This document shows positions 8,302 through 15,978 of a DNA stretch of 27,269 nucleotides, one piece after another; the stretch's first letter is position 1, and each line of letters opens with the position of its first letter. The position numbers and the translations under genes were made by a program. Under the pieces are notes generated by a model. That model searched no databases and was not told where the DNA came from. It saw only the letters and a program-made list of their open reading frames with translations. Location of the stretch: assembly GCA_002899795.1 (NCBI GenBank), contig PPDG01000072.1, positions 1 to 27,269 of the forward strand, in the 5' to 3' direction. The stretch comes from Desulfobacteraceae bacterium (GTDB lineage: Bacteria; Desulfobacterota; Syntrophobacteria; BM002).

Positions 8302-10572
8302 TTACGAGAGCACGTAGTTCGGATCAATAACGTTAATCTCAAAATCTCCTTCAATGGTTGCCATGCCACTCACCTCTCCTGGTAGCCCAGCTTTGCGGTA
8401 GCCTTTGACGTCATAGGGCGTCCTTTGCATTACCTCATCAGTCAGTAAGGCACCGTGGCGCTCACCGGTGCTGAGCAGGACAATACCTCTGACGGGGGCT
8501 ACGGCCTCGGTGTCATCGCTGCCAAGGACCTCCGGACCAAGAGCGATGATGGGGAATTGGATTTTCTTCAACTCTTTCGGTTTGAGGTTCGCGAGAGGAC
8601 CGGTAATTCCCCGCTTGATGCTGCGAAATGCCCCCTTGAAATCGGTCAGTCCGACGTAACCTCTCTTGCGCAAACTCTTTACTTTGCCCTTGGAAACCTT
8701 GAAGATATTGACGACGGCCTCCGCAGGGATACCCAGGGTGTTGTTGACCACGTCGGCCAGGTAAATGCTAGCCTGTGCATCGGGAGTAATACCAGGGGAC
8801 TCGGCAGGTATCTCCTCGACCAGGTCCAATACTGGTTCGGACTCTAAAGACTCCATGAACTCATCGGAGTCCAAGGCGAACTCTTCAGTTTCCATTTGAA
8901 CATCTTTGAATGCTATTCCTTCATGGCTGGACGTCGGTGCCACACCCTCACCAGCAAGACTGTGCTGCAAGTTGGAAGTGACCTGAGTCAGACTCTGAAC
9001 AGCACTACGGATAGTTTTAACCTGCGAATCAATCGCAGCCTGGGCTTCTGGGGCAATGGCTTCCTTTTGCTGCTGGTCTAGATTTTGCTCAAGTTTGCTC
9101 AGCGCTGCACTCAGGTTGCCAGACAGCTCCTGGGCCTCTGTCAGTTGAACTCCTACGGTCTTATGCACGGAGTCAAAATGTCTCTCTAATTTCTCGAGAG
9201 CAGGCTTGCCTGTCATCGCTTTCAAGATCCGACCAAAGAATGTGGTAGTCTCCTGGTCAAGGACCTCCAAAGCATTGGAAAGTTGGCCACTCAGGGCTCT
9301 GGCTTCTTGGAAGAAGGGCTGCAGAGATGCAGGAGTATCAGCCGGGGCCACCTGAGGTGGCGGAGCCATTTCCGTTGGCTCTACCGCTGGCTCCAGATCC
9401 GGTTCTTCATCGAAAAGTTCTTCAAAAACTGGTTCCTCTTCGGGGAGTGGTTCCAGAGTTGGCTCTGCCTCGGGTGGTTCTTCGGCTAGAAGTTCTTCAA
9501 AAAGCTCTTCCGGCAAAGGTTCTTCTTCCGGGTGAGCTGCCAGTATTGGTTCCTCTGCGGTGAGTGCTTCCAGTGTCGGTTCTTCTTCAGGAGGTTCTTC
9601 CAGTAAAGGTTCTTCTTCAGGAGGAGCGACCAGTGTGGGCTCTTCCTCGAGCCCATCTTCCAATAGCGGTTCTTCCCCGAATAATTCGTCCAGAACTGGT
9701 TCTTCTTCAGAAGGGGCGACCAGTGTGGGCTCTTCCTCGAGCCCATCTTCCAATAGCGGTTCTTCCCCGAATAATTCGTCCAGAACTGGTTCTTCTTCGG
9801 AAGGGGCGACCAGTGTGGGCTCTTCCTCGAGCCCTTCTACCAATAGCGGTTCTTCCGCAAATAATTCGTCCAGAACTGGTTCTTCTTCAAGAGGCTCCTC
9901 CAATACCGGTTCTTCCTCAATTATTTCGTCCAGCGCTGGTTCTTCCGCCACCATTTCTTCCAGGATCGGCTCCTCAACTGGCGGAGGCTCGACGGCTGGT
10001 TCGGGCGCAACTGCCGGCGGCTTCATCCGTTGGATCTCAGCCTTCACCCGCCTAAATTGACCGAGCAATGTGTCCATTACCTCGCTGCGCTCAGCCTCTG
10101 TGGCGGCTGGCTCCCGCACGAAAAGGTCAAGGCCACGGGCAGCTCCGTGCAAAAACTGGACGGAGATCGGTGCGGCATCAGCCTTTGCAGCTCGTAAATA
10201 TTGGAGCACCCCCAGGGACATTTTAATCACTGCCATGCAGTGACGGTTATCACCGTGCTTGTCGCTGACGGCCTGGAGCTCTTCTTCAAAATCCTGTATG
10301 GACTCGGGAGTAATCTCCCAATCCAGAGTGAGAAGACTCTCCTTCAATTGAGCTAAAGAATCATCTGCGGCTTCAGTCGGCGGAGCAGGAACAGATTCTT
10401 CCACTGGTTTCTCTGCCGGTTTTTCGGCGGGCTCTTCGGGGGGGGCTTCCTCAACAAGTGAAGGTTCCCGTCCCTCGGTCTTCTTGACGAAGAGTTCGTC
10501 TATGGCCTTGTCAATGTCGGCCTCTAATTCGCTGGCATCAACTCCTGCCAAGGGGTCGTCGGTCAAATCCAT
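8302..10572 (-). CDS. Acidic repeat protein with C-terminal CheW/CheA-P5-like domain
   Basis: 756 aa with four parts. Residues about 1-190: an acidic leader, then a helical domain (DSLAQLKESLLTLDWEITP onward). Residues about 194-395: a Glu/Pro tract of decapeptide repeats of form xEEPxLxxxx, in which three 30-residue blocks are nearly identical at DNA level. Residues about 414-541: long helices that look coiled-coil (LSGQLSNALEVL and later LSGNLSAALSKL). Residues about 600-755: a domain resembling CheW or the P5 domain of CheA, with LGIPAEAVVNIFKVS at its start, then GALLTDEVMQRTPYDVKG, a GEVSGMATIEGD turn and the closing INVIDPNYVL. CheW-type domains couple receptors to CheA kinases; no receptor or CheA occurs in this window. 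AAGGAGGGG lies 6 bases before the ATG. It is 30 bases downstream of the GTPase gene, so probably co-transcribed. The CheW call is by pattern only. Confidence 0.75.
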   Translation of the reverse strand: MDLTDDPLAGVDASELEADIDKAIDELFVKKTEGREPSLVEEAPPEEPAEKPAEKPVEESVPAPPTEAADDSLAQLKESLLTLDWEITPESIQDFEEELQAVSDKHGDNRHCMAVIKMSLGVLQYLRAAKADAAPISVQFLHGAARGLDLFVREPAATEAERSEVMDTLLGQFRRVKAEIQRMKPPAVAPEPAVEPPPVEEPILEEMVAEEPALDEIIEEEPVLEEPLEEEPVLDELFAEEPLLVEGLEEEPTLVAPSEEEPVLDELFGEEPLLEDGLEEEPTLVAPSEEEPVLDELFGEEPLLEDGLEEEPTLVAPPEEEPLLEEPPEEEPTLEALTAEEPILAAHPEEEPLPEELFEELLAEEPPEAEPTLEPLPEEEPVFEELFDEEPDLEPAVEPTEMAPPPQVAPADTPASLQPFFQEARALSGQLSNALEVLDQETTTFFGRILKAMTGKPALEKLERHFDSVHKTVGVQLTEAQELSGNLSAALSKLEQNLDQQQKEAIAPEAQAAIDSQVKTIRSAVQSLTQVTSNLQHSLAGEGVAPTSSHEGIAFKDVQMETEEFALDSDEFMESLESEPVLDLVEEIPAESPGITPDAQASIYLADVVNNTLGIPAEAVVNIFKVSKGKVKSLRKRGYVGLTDFKGAFRSIKRGITGPLANLKPKELKKIQFPIIALGPEVLGSDDTEAVAPVRGIVLLSTGERHGALLTDEVMQRTPYDVKGYRKAGLPGEVSGMATIEGDFEINVIDPNYVLS
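9631..9900. repeat. Three near-identical 90-bp tandem repeats inside the acidic repeat gene
   Basis: The same 90-base unit recurs at 9631, 9721 and 9811, with the third copy more diverged. Each encodes 30 residues made of three decapeptides (EEEPVLDELF-, GEEPLLEDGL- and EEEPTLVAPS-like). Near-identity of the first two copies at DNA level suggests recent expansion by slippage or unequal crossing-over. The length is a multiple of three, so copy changes keep the frame. Confidence 0.9.
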
Positions 10573-10602
10573 GTGGCCCCTCCTTGTGGCAACTGGCGGT
10601 TG

Positions 10603-11214
10603 TTACCGGGATAAAAGTTTGCGGCTAACATACTTTACTGTCCCCTTGCTGATCTCTCTTAGCGTTTCAAACACACCGTCGCCCTTGAGTGCACTGCCAC
10701 TAAACCAGGGAACCTGAAGTTCCTTGTTCAGGTCTTCCTGCATCTCCTCAACAGAGAGGATGGGAATATTAGAACCGCCGAGGTCTCTTTTGTTGTACTG
10801 AAGGACGAGAGGGATTTCCTTAATGTCGACGTTATCCTCAGCAAGATTCTGTCTCAGATTCTCCAGACTCTCAATGTTCTTCTCTTTCTGAACTTTAAGA
10901 GAATCAGCCACGAATACGATGCCATCCACACCTTTGAGAACCAGTTTGCGGGTCGCATTGTACATGACCTGGCCAGGGACGGTATAAAGCTGGATCTTTA
11001 TGCTCAGTCCCTGAATCTGACCGAGGGCCAAAGGGAGAAAGTCAAAAAAGAGCGTGCGGTCACCCTTGGTGTCGATGGTAACCATCTTACCACGAACAGA
11101 GTCGGTCATGGCCTGGTGTAGGTAAAGCAGATTGGTAGTCTTGCCCCCTCGCCCAGGCCCGTAGAACACTATCTTACATTGGACCTCGTTTTTACTAAGA
11201 TCAATAAACGACAC
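10603..11214 (-). CDS. MglA-like small Ras-superfamily GTPase
   Basis: 203 aa, close in length and sequence to Myxococcus xanthus MglA. G1 is GPGRGGKTT (G19-T27); R53 in GDRTLFFDFLP matches the intrinsic arginine finger of MglA; G3 is TVPGQ with Q82; G4 is NKRD (141-144); a G5-like SAL lies near residue 172. MglA proteins act as GTP-switched polarity or motility regulators whose GTPase activity is raised by a Roadblock partner. The gene starts at GTG, with GGAGAG at 11223-11228 lying inside the end of the upstream Roadblock gene; only 2 bases separate the two frames, so translation is likely coupled. No lipidation or membrane signal is seen. The start is firm because MSFIDLSKNEVQCKI matches the family's first residues. 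The cellular role in this organism is unknown. Confidence 0.93.
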   Translation of the reverse strand: MSFIDLSKNEVQCKIVFYGPGRGGKTTNLLYLHQAMTDSVRGKMVTIDTKGDRTLFFDFLPLALGQIQGLSIKIQLYTVPGQVMYNATRKLVLKGVDGIVFVADSLKVQKEKNIESLENLRQNLAEDNVDIKEIPLVLQYNKRDLGGSNIPILSVEEMQEDLNKELQVPWFSGSALKGDGVFETLREISKGTVKYVSRKLLSR

Positions 11215-11216
11215 AG

Positions 11217-11612
11217 TTACAGCTCTCCGCCCAGAATAGGTATCAGTGTATCAGTCACTCTCGCGGTATTTAACCGGATCAGCCCCAAAGAAACATCCTT
11301 GCCGAAAAGGGTAATAAGAATGAACCCCTTTCCCACTTTGGTGAAGTGGATGTTTTCATTCTTGCCTTTATGGAAGAGGAGAGCGAAGTCATCTTCTCCA
11401 ATGAGTTTGGCAATCTCGGCGGTTGCGCCGAAATTGGCCGCAGAAAGTGCAGCCAGGGCCACAACATCCAGATTGGCAGGATCACCTCGATTGACAATAA
11501 GATTGCCGGAGCGGTCAACCAAAAGGACGCAGTCGGCCCCAGCCCGGAGAACATCTTCATCCAGAGCGCTAATGATGTTATCTATCGATTCTTTGGATAA
11601 GACGAGATCCAT
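11217..11612 (-). CDS. Roadblock/LC7-domain protein (MglB-like)
   Basis: 131 aa, one Roadblock/LC7 domain: helix 1 (SKESIDNIISALDEDV), the strand pair ADCVLLVDRSGNLIVNRG, a long alanine-rich helix (LDVVALAALSAANFGATAEI), then strands ending in FILITLF and a C-terminal helix. Proteins of this type dimerise and act as GTPase-activating or scaffolding partners of MglA-type GTPases. The immediately following gene is such a GTPase, which is strong context. GAGG lies 5 bases before the ATG. It is the first gene of the four-gene cluster, following a palindrome-rich gap that probably holds the promoter. It is shorter than M. xanthus MglB (about 159 aa) but contains the whole domain. Confidence 0.92.
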   Translation of the reverse strand: MDLVLSKESIDNIISALDEDVLRAGADCVLLVDRSGNLIVNRGDPANLDVVALAALSAANFGATAEIAKLIGEDDFALLFHKGKNENIHFTKVGKGFILITLFGKDVSLGLIRLNTARVTDTLIPILGGEL

Positions 11613-11681
11613 ACCCCCCTCACTTTTACTGGCTCCGCACTAGGTTAGAGCAGCGATTAAAGACGTATGCTTTCAATTTCG

Positions 11682-11744
11682 CTACAAAAAAAGTCTCGGT
11701 ATCTATAGCAGTATTGCTATAAAAATGCAAATACTTTTTTGTAG
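11682..11744. repeat. Nested inverted repeats between merR and the Roadblock gene
   Basis: The outer arms are CTACAAAAAAAGT (11682-11694) and ACTTTTTTGTAG (11733-11744). The inner arms are TATAGCA (11704-11710) and TGCTATA (11715-11721). The structure could be a two-way terminator of merR, an operator, or both. The A/T tracts are about 10 bases away from the inner stem, which is not ideal for an intrinsic terminator. Confidence 0.6.
11702..11730 (-). promoter_or_regulatory. Candidate promoter of the Roadblock-GTPase cluster
   Basis: On the minus strand TTGCAT (11730-11725) and TATAGA (11707-11702) are separated by 17 bases, moderate -35 and -10 matches. A perfect palindrome, TATAGCA and TGCTATA around a 4-base loop (11704-11721), fills the spacer and part of the -10, the usual place for an operator. 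Confidence 0.4.
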
Positions 11745-11797
11745 TAATGTCGCATGCCTGCAGGAATCATGCCGTGTTCAGCCCACCAATCGAACTG

Positions 11798-12130
11798 TCA
11801 ATCTAACATGCGGCGAAGGGCGATCAGTTCTTGTTTGATTTCGTCCAAGGTTGGGTGATGCGAAGAGTGATCTGAAGAGTGATCTGAGGGGAGTTTTAGT
11901 TTTTTGCGGGCACCTGCGATGGTGTATTTCTCGTCGTGGAGCAAATTCTTGATGTGCAGGAGCGTCTCTACATCTTTCCGACGGTAGACCCGCTGTTTTG
12001 AAGGGGCGCGTCGGGGTCGGACCAGGGAAAACTCTCGTTCCCAATAGCGAAGCACATGGGTGGGAACGCCTATAATCCGGCTCACCTCGCCAATCTTGAA
12101 AAAACGCTTACTGGGAATGATGTCTGTCAT
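11798..12130 (-). CDS. MerR-family transcriptional regulator
   Basis: A winged-helix MerR DNA-binding domain fills most of the protein: FFKIGEVSRIIGVPTHVLRY (HTH), WEREF, then SKQRVYRRKDVETLLHIKNLLHDEKYTIAGARKKL. The tail is short and ends in a helix (LDEIKQELIALRRML) suited to dimerising. There are no effector-binding cysteines. This short type often lies directly after pheT in deltaproteobacterial genomes, as here; its targets are generally unknown. The frame reaches a TTG at 12136, but ATG 12130 (MTDIIPSKR) is more likely; the ribosome site is poor in either case. A perfect 18-bp palindrome sits 13 bases upstream and may be its own operator. Confidence 0.88.
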   Translation of the reverse strand: MTDIIPSKRFFKIGEVSRIIGVPTHVLRYWEREFSLVRPRRAPSKQRVYRRKDVETLLHIKNLLHDEKYTIAGARKKLKLPSDHSSDHSSHHPTLDEIKQELIALRRMLD

Positions 12131-12143
12131 GATCAAAGCACAT

Positions 12144-12161
12144 ACCGTTTAAATAAACGGT
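12144..12161. promoter_or_regulatory. Palindromic candidate operator before merR
   Basis: ACCGTTTAAATAAACGGT has perfect 8-bp arms around 2 bases. Its right end overlaps CGGTGAAC (12158-12165), whose inverse GTTCACCG lies at 12214-12221. The position just upstream of a MerR-type gene suggests autoregulation. No binding evidence exists. Confidence 0.45.
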
Positions 12162-12282
12162 GAACAGCGAAAAGGAAAGAAATTAACGTCTTCGCCTCAA
12201 CCACTTGTCTAGCGTTCACCGATTTCTCCGTATTGGATCGTGTATTATCTGCTGTGTAATATGCAACACCAGCGGCCAAATT

Positions 12283-14691
12283 TCAAGAGCGGATTTCAGC
12301 CTGGAATGCGGCAATGACCTTTTGACTAAATGCCGTATGGATTTCATTAACCTCCAGGTCAGTGAGACTGCGTTCTCCGGATCTGTAGGTGATGCGGAAG
12401 GCCAGACTCTTATTGTCTTTTTCTATCTGTTTGCCTTGATACTGATCGAAGAGGGTGATGGATTCAGCGTACTGCGGCGGATGTTGTTCTAGATAGTCGA
12501 GCAAATCCTGGGCGGCGACAGAACCAGAAACGACAATGGCCAGGTCACGGTTGACTGCGGGGAATCTTGGCAAGGGTTTGAACTTTTTCAGAGATACTGT
12601 TTTTTCCATGAGGAGGTCGAAGTCGATGTCAAAAACATATATGGGGCCTTTGAGGTCAAAGTCCTCTAGAACCCTGGGATGGACCTCCCCCAGGTCTCCC
12701 AGACAGGTGTCGGCCAGGAGGACGCGCGCAGCCGCATCTGGCTTTAAGTAAGGAGCTAGATCCGTATTGGCCCAACGAATATCTGCGACTCCGAGGTCCA
12801 GAAAGAGAGCCTCGAGCGCACCTTTGATATCGAAGAAATCAACGCTCTGAGCTGGCTCGTTCCATCCTGCCGGCCGACGCCTACCAGAGAGCAGGCCACA
12901 AAGGTTGAATCTCTCTTCAGGTAGTTCCTCCTCTCCCCTGGAGAAAAAGACTTTGCTGATTTCAACGAGTCTCAAATTAAAGTTGTTTTGGCGCTGGTTG
13001 CGGACGGCAGTTTCCAGCATACCTGGAACAAGTGAAGTACGCATTACTGCCTGTTCCTCGCTCAAGGGGTTGCGAAGGGGAAGGAGCCGCCTCCGCCGGT
13101 CATCCTCTTCGAGTCGCAGCAGTTCAACAGCTTGAGGGCTGATGAATGAGTAGGAGATAATTTCACAGAAACCATGGGCTGCAAGGAGCTGTTTGGTCCG
13201 CTGTCGGATGACCTGATCTTGGGCCGGCTTGGCTGCAGCCAAGCGAGCCGTGGGTGAAGCACTGGGGATACGGTGGTATCCTGCCAGGCGGGCCACTTCT
13301 TCCATGAGATCCACTTCGCGGCTAAGGTCGGCGCGAAAAGATGGTGGATCTACCACGAGGAGGTCATCTTCAGCGGTTCGGACTTTTAACTGGATCGACT
13401 CCAAATATTTACAGATCTCTTCTCTGGTGAAATCCGTACCAAGGAAGCGATTGGTTTTAGACCCGTGGAGTTGTATCGATTCCTGCCTGAATGGAACTGG
13501 ATAGACATCAATGTAGCCTGCGGCCAACTCACCATCGCCTAGTTCCGCCATAAGCTGGGCGGCCCGATCCAATGCGGTCAGCACGCCCTCAGGGTCTACC
13601 CGCCGCTCAAAGCGATAGGATGATTCGGTGCTCATTCCAAGGGCTTTGGCGGTTCGCCTGGTGCCAGTTGGTTGAAAATGGGCACTTTCGATGAGAACGG
13701 TATTAGTATCAGGAGTAATCTCCGAGTCAAGGCCGCCCATGATGCCGGCCAGGGCCACGCCGTGGCTGGCATCACAGATAAGCAACATATTGCTCTGCAA
13801 CTGATGCTTCTGGCCGTCCAGGGTTACGAAAGTTTCATTGGGTCGCGCCCGACGTACCACAATACGGTTGCCGTCCAGACGGTGGTAGTCGAAGGCGTGC
13901 AAGGGTTGGCCCAACTCCAGCATAACATAGTTGGTAACATCTACTATGTTGTTGATGGCACGGATGGACTGAGCCTCCAAACGCTGTCGCAGCCAAAGAG
14001 GAGAGGTTTTAATGGTAACATTTTGAACCACCCGGGCGGCATAGCGAGGGCAAAGGTCCGGGTCCTCGATGGATACTGAGGTCAAAGTTTCTACTGGCGG
14101 ACCAGTCTCCTTGAGGCTAATGGGAGGTAGGGACCACGGGAGGCCGAAGAGGGCCGCCACCTCCCTGGCGATGCCCACGAGGCTCAGACAGTCAGCCCTG
14201 TTTGGCGTAATGCCAATATCCAGAACGTCGTCGTCGAGTCCAAGAGCTTCGGCCAGGGGGGTTCCGGGGGACAAGTTGGAATCCAGGACCATTATGCCGC
14301 TAGCGTCTTCTCCCAGACCGAGTTCTTTTTCTGAACAAAGCATACCTTGGGAGAATACGCCATGAATGTCAGCTGAGCTAATCTTGGCACCGTCAGCAAG
14401 ACAAGCGCCATCCAGGGCAAGAGGCACCATCTGCCCCTCCACCACATTGGGAGCACCGCAGACCACATCCAGCGAACCTCCAGATCCCTGTACCTTGCAG
14501 ACCTGGAGATGCTCAACAGCGGGATGTTGCTTTATGCTTCGGATGCTACCCACCACCACCCGCTCCAGGCCGAAGCGGAAAGGCTCGATGGCTTCCACTT
14601 CCAACCCGGCCATGGTAAGCCGGTGGGCAATCTCATCAGGTGAAGCATCACAGTTGACCAAGGAGCGCAGCCATTTGAGGCTAATAAGCAT
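12283..14691 (-). CDS. pheT: Phenylalanyl-tRNA synthetase beta subunit
   Basis: 802 aa, the normal length. PheT pairs with PheS as a tetramer that charges tRNA-Phe and edits Tyr-tRNA-Phe. Visible parts: an N-terminal domain and EMAP-like tRNA-binding fold (residues about 39-149, with VCGAPNV and VPLALDGA), the B3/B4 editing region (about 210-385), the B5 DNA-binding-like fold, the catalytic-like core, and a C-terminal ferredoxin-fold anticodon-binding domain (about 707-800, RFPAVNRDLAIVV to the end). AAGGA lies 7 bases before the ATG. It is separated from pheS by 263 bases of repeat-rich DNA, unlike the tight pheST pairs of many bacteria. MerR follows after 150 bases. Confidence 0.97.
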   Translation of the reverse strand: MLISLKWLRSLVNCDASPDEIAHRLTMAGLEVEAIEPFRFGLERVVVGSIRSIKQHPAVEHLQVCKVQGSGGSLDVVCGAPNVVEGQMVPLALDGACLADGAKISSADIHGVFSQGMLCSEKELGLGEDASGIMVLDSNLSPGTPLAEALGLDDDVLDIGITPNRADCLSLVGIAREVAALFGLPWSLPPISLKETGPPVETLTSVSIEDPDLCPRYAARVVQNVTIKTSPLWLRQRLEAQSIRAINNIVDVTNYVMLELGQPLHAFDYHRLDGNRIVVRRARPNETFVTLDGQKHQLQSNMLLICDASHGVALAGIMGGLDSEITPDTNTVLIESAHFQPTGTRRTAKALGMSTESSYRFERRVDPEGVLTALDRAAQLMAELGDGELAAGYIDVYPVPFRQESIQLHGSKTNRFLGTDFTREEICKYLESIQLKVRTAEDDLLVVDPPSFRADLSREVDLMEEVARLAGYHRIPSASPTARLAAAKPAQDQVIRQRTKQLLAAHGFCEIISYSFISPQAVELLRLEEDDRRRRLLPLRNPLSEEQAVMRTSLVPGMLETAVRNQRQNNFNLRLVEISKVFFSRGEEELPEERFNLCGLLSGRRRPAGWNEPAQSVDFFDIKGALEALFLDLGVADIRWANTDLAPYLKPDAAARVLLADTCLGDLGEVHPRVLEDFDLKGPIYVFDIDFDLLMEKTVSLKKFKPLPRFPAVNRDLAIVVSGSVAAQDLLDYLEQHPPQYAESITLFDQYQGKQIEKDNKSLAFRITYRSGERSLTDLEVNEIHTAFSQKVIAAFQAEIRS

Positions 14692-14804
14692 TATCTAGTC
14701 CTTCGGTCGTTGAGATTCCAACATGGTAACTGACTGAGTAATGGAGTAAGGCGAACTTATGAAATCCCAAATCACAAAAACTGAGGTTTCAGATTTCAGT
14801 GTTC

Positions 14805-14830
14805 CCCGCTGGCGCTTCGCTTCAGACGGG
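14805..14830. repeat. REP-like bulged palindrome
   Basis: CCCG, CTG and GCG pair in order with CGC, CAG and CGGG around a CTT loop, with small bulges (TT and A), giving a 10-bp stem. It looks like a repetitive extragenic palindrome; whether other copies exist cannot be told from this window. Confidence 0.5.
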
Positions 14831-14865
14831 ATCTTAGACAGGTTTCAGTTTTTTTATTTTTCTTC

Positions 14866-14899
14866 CCTGACACCTGACACCCGATACCTGAAACCCTGA
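14866..14899. repeat. Degenerate heptamer tandem array (CCTGACA type)
   Basis: Two exact CCTGACA units are followed by CCCGATA and CCTGAAA, then a partial unit, all in one 7-bp register, in the pheS-pheT spacer. Confidence 0.75.
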
Positions 14900-14954
14900 G
14901 ATTTGGAATTTCTATTCCTCCAATACTCCAGGAGTAAAGTCTTAGCATGAAACG

Positions 14955-15959
14955 CTAAAACTGTTCTAAAAACCTCAGGTCGTTATCAAAAAACAACCGG
15001 AGGTCGTTGATGCCGTACTTGAGCATGGCAATGCGTTCGATGCCCATGCCAAAAGCATATCCGGTAACCTCTTCCGGATCATAGCCAACCATTTTGAACA
15101 CTTCTGGATCGACCATGCCGGAGCCAAGAATCTCCAACCAACCGGTTTCCGAACACACCCGGCAACCCTCACCCCGACACATGACACACTGGATGTCCAC
15201 CTCTGCACTGGGCTCGGTAAAAGGAAAAAAACTGGGGCGGAAGCGCAGATCCACATCCGCTCCAAACATCTGGTGTACGAAAACCGTGAGTACACCTTTG
15301 AGGTCACCGAACGAGACGTCCTTGTCCACCATGAGCCCCTCAACCTGATGGAACATGGGGGTGTGAGTCACGTCTGAATCACACCGGTAAGCCTTGCCGG
15401 GTGCAATTATTCGCACGGGTGGTGGTTGTTTTTCCATAACCCGCACTTGAATAGGGGATGTGTGGGTACGCAAGACGATATTGTCCGTGACGTAGAAAGT
15501 ATCTTGCATGTCACGAGCAGGATGGTCTTTGGGGATATTGAGGGCCTCAAAATTGTAGTAGTCCAACTCCACATCTGGGCCCTCAACCACCTCGAATCCC
15601 AGACGCTGAAAGATTTCTGCGATCTCCATGCTGACCCGGGTGATGGGGTGCAGATGGCCTAGGTGCGGCAACCTGCCCGGCAGGGAAATATCTAAAGCAG
15701 TACGGTGAGTAGAGATGGAGGTGGTGCGGGATTTAGCCTCTTCAAAAGCGCTTTCCAGACGAACGCGTGTCTCATTCAGAATCTTGCCAAGAACGGGACG
15801 CTCTTCTGCGGGGCTTTCCACCAGTTTCTTAAACAGGTGGGAAAGCGTTCCCTTGCGCCCCAGCACATCGATGCGCAGTCGTTCCACATCCTTCGCGCTA
15901 TCGATGGTTGCCAACCGCTCGATGGTTTCCTGAAGGAGGGTATCAATTTCTTGTTTCAT
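14955..15959 (-). CDS. pheS: Phenylalanyl-tRNA synthetase alpha subunit
   Basis: 334 aa, the catalytic class II subunit that activates phenylalanine and transfers it to tRNA-Phe. Residues about 1-85 form the N-terminal coiled coil (MKQEIDTLLQETIERLATI). Class II motifs follow: motif 1 around HPITRVSMEIAEIFQRLGF, motif 2 around FRPSFFPFTEPSAEVDI, and motif 3 GMGIERIAMLKYG near the end. A C-x2-C-x4-C-x2-C cluster (CVMCRGEGCRVC) lies between motifs 2 and 3. The frame extends upstream to 16016 into rplT, but ATG 15959 matches the family start. It begins 19 bases after rplT; no Shine-Dalgarno is present (the spacer reads CTCCTCCC instead), so translational coupling to rplT is likely. Confidence 0.97.
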   Translation of the reverse strand: MKQEIDTLLQETIERLATIDSAKDVERLRIDVLGRKGTLSHLFKKLVESPAEERPVLGKILNETRVRLESAFEEAKSRTTSISTHRTALDISLPGRLPHLGHLHPITRVSMEIAEIFQRLGFEVVEGPDVELDYYNFEALNIPKDHPARDMQDTFYVTDNIVLRTHTSPIQVRVMEKQPPPVRIIAPGKAYRCDSDVTHTPMFHQVEGLMVDKDVSFGDLKGVLTVFVHQMFGADVDLRFRPSFFPFTEPSAEVDIQCVMCRGEGCRVCSETGWLEILGSGMVDPEVFKMVGYDPEEVTGYAFGMGIERIAMLKYGINDLRLFFDNDLRFLEQF

Positions 15960-15978
15960 CGTTTTGGGAGGAGAACAT

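Larger units (their letters stand above)
14692..14954. other. Repeat-rich spacer between pheS and pheT
   Basis: 263 bases without a gene. It holds a bulged REP-like hairpin (14805-14830), a heptamer array (14866-14899), and a weak stem ACTGA/TCAGT followed by a short T-run on the minus strand (about 14774-14800) that could attenuate read-through from pheS into pheT. Confidence 0.5.

Noticed and set aside
9631..9900. CRISPR array
   Set aside because: The repeats are contiguous in-frame coding copies with no unique spacers; the heptamer arrays elsewhere are far too short and lack spacers. No cas genes are present.
9560..10060. Long plus-strand frames opposite the acidic repeat gene (Ser/Gly-rich products)
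   Set aside because: They mirror the GAA/GAG/CCx-rich repeat codons on the other strand, have no ribosome site and no recognisable domain.
12137..12282. tRNA or small RNA gene between pheT and merR
   Set aside because: No cloverleaf can be drawn; the visible structure is explained by the palindromes near merR.
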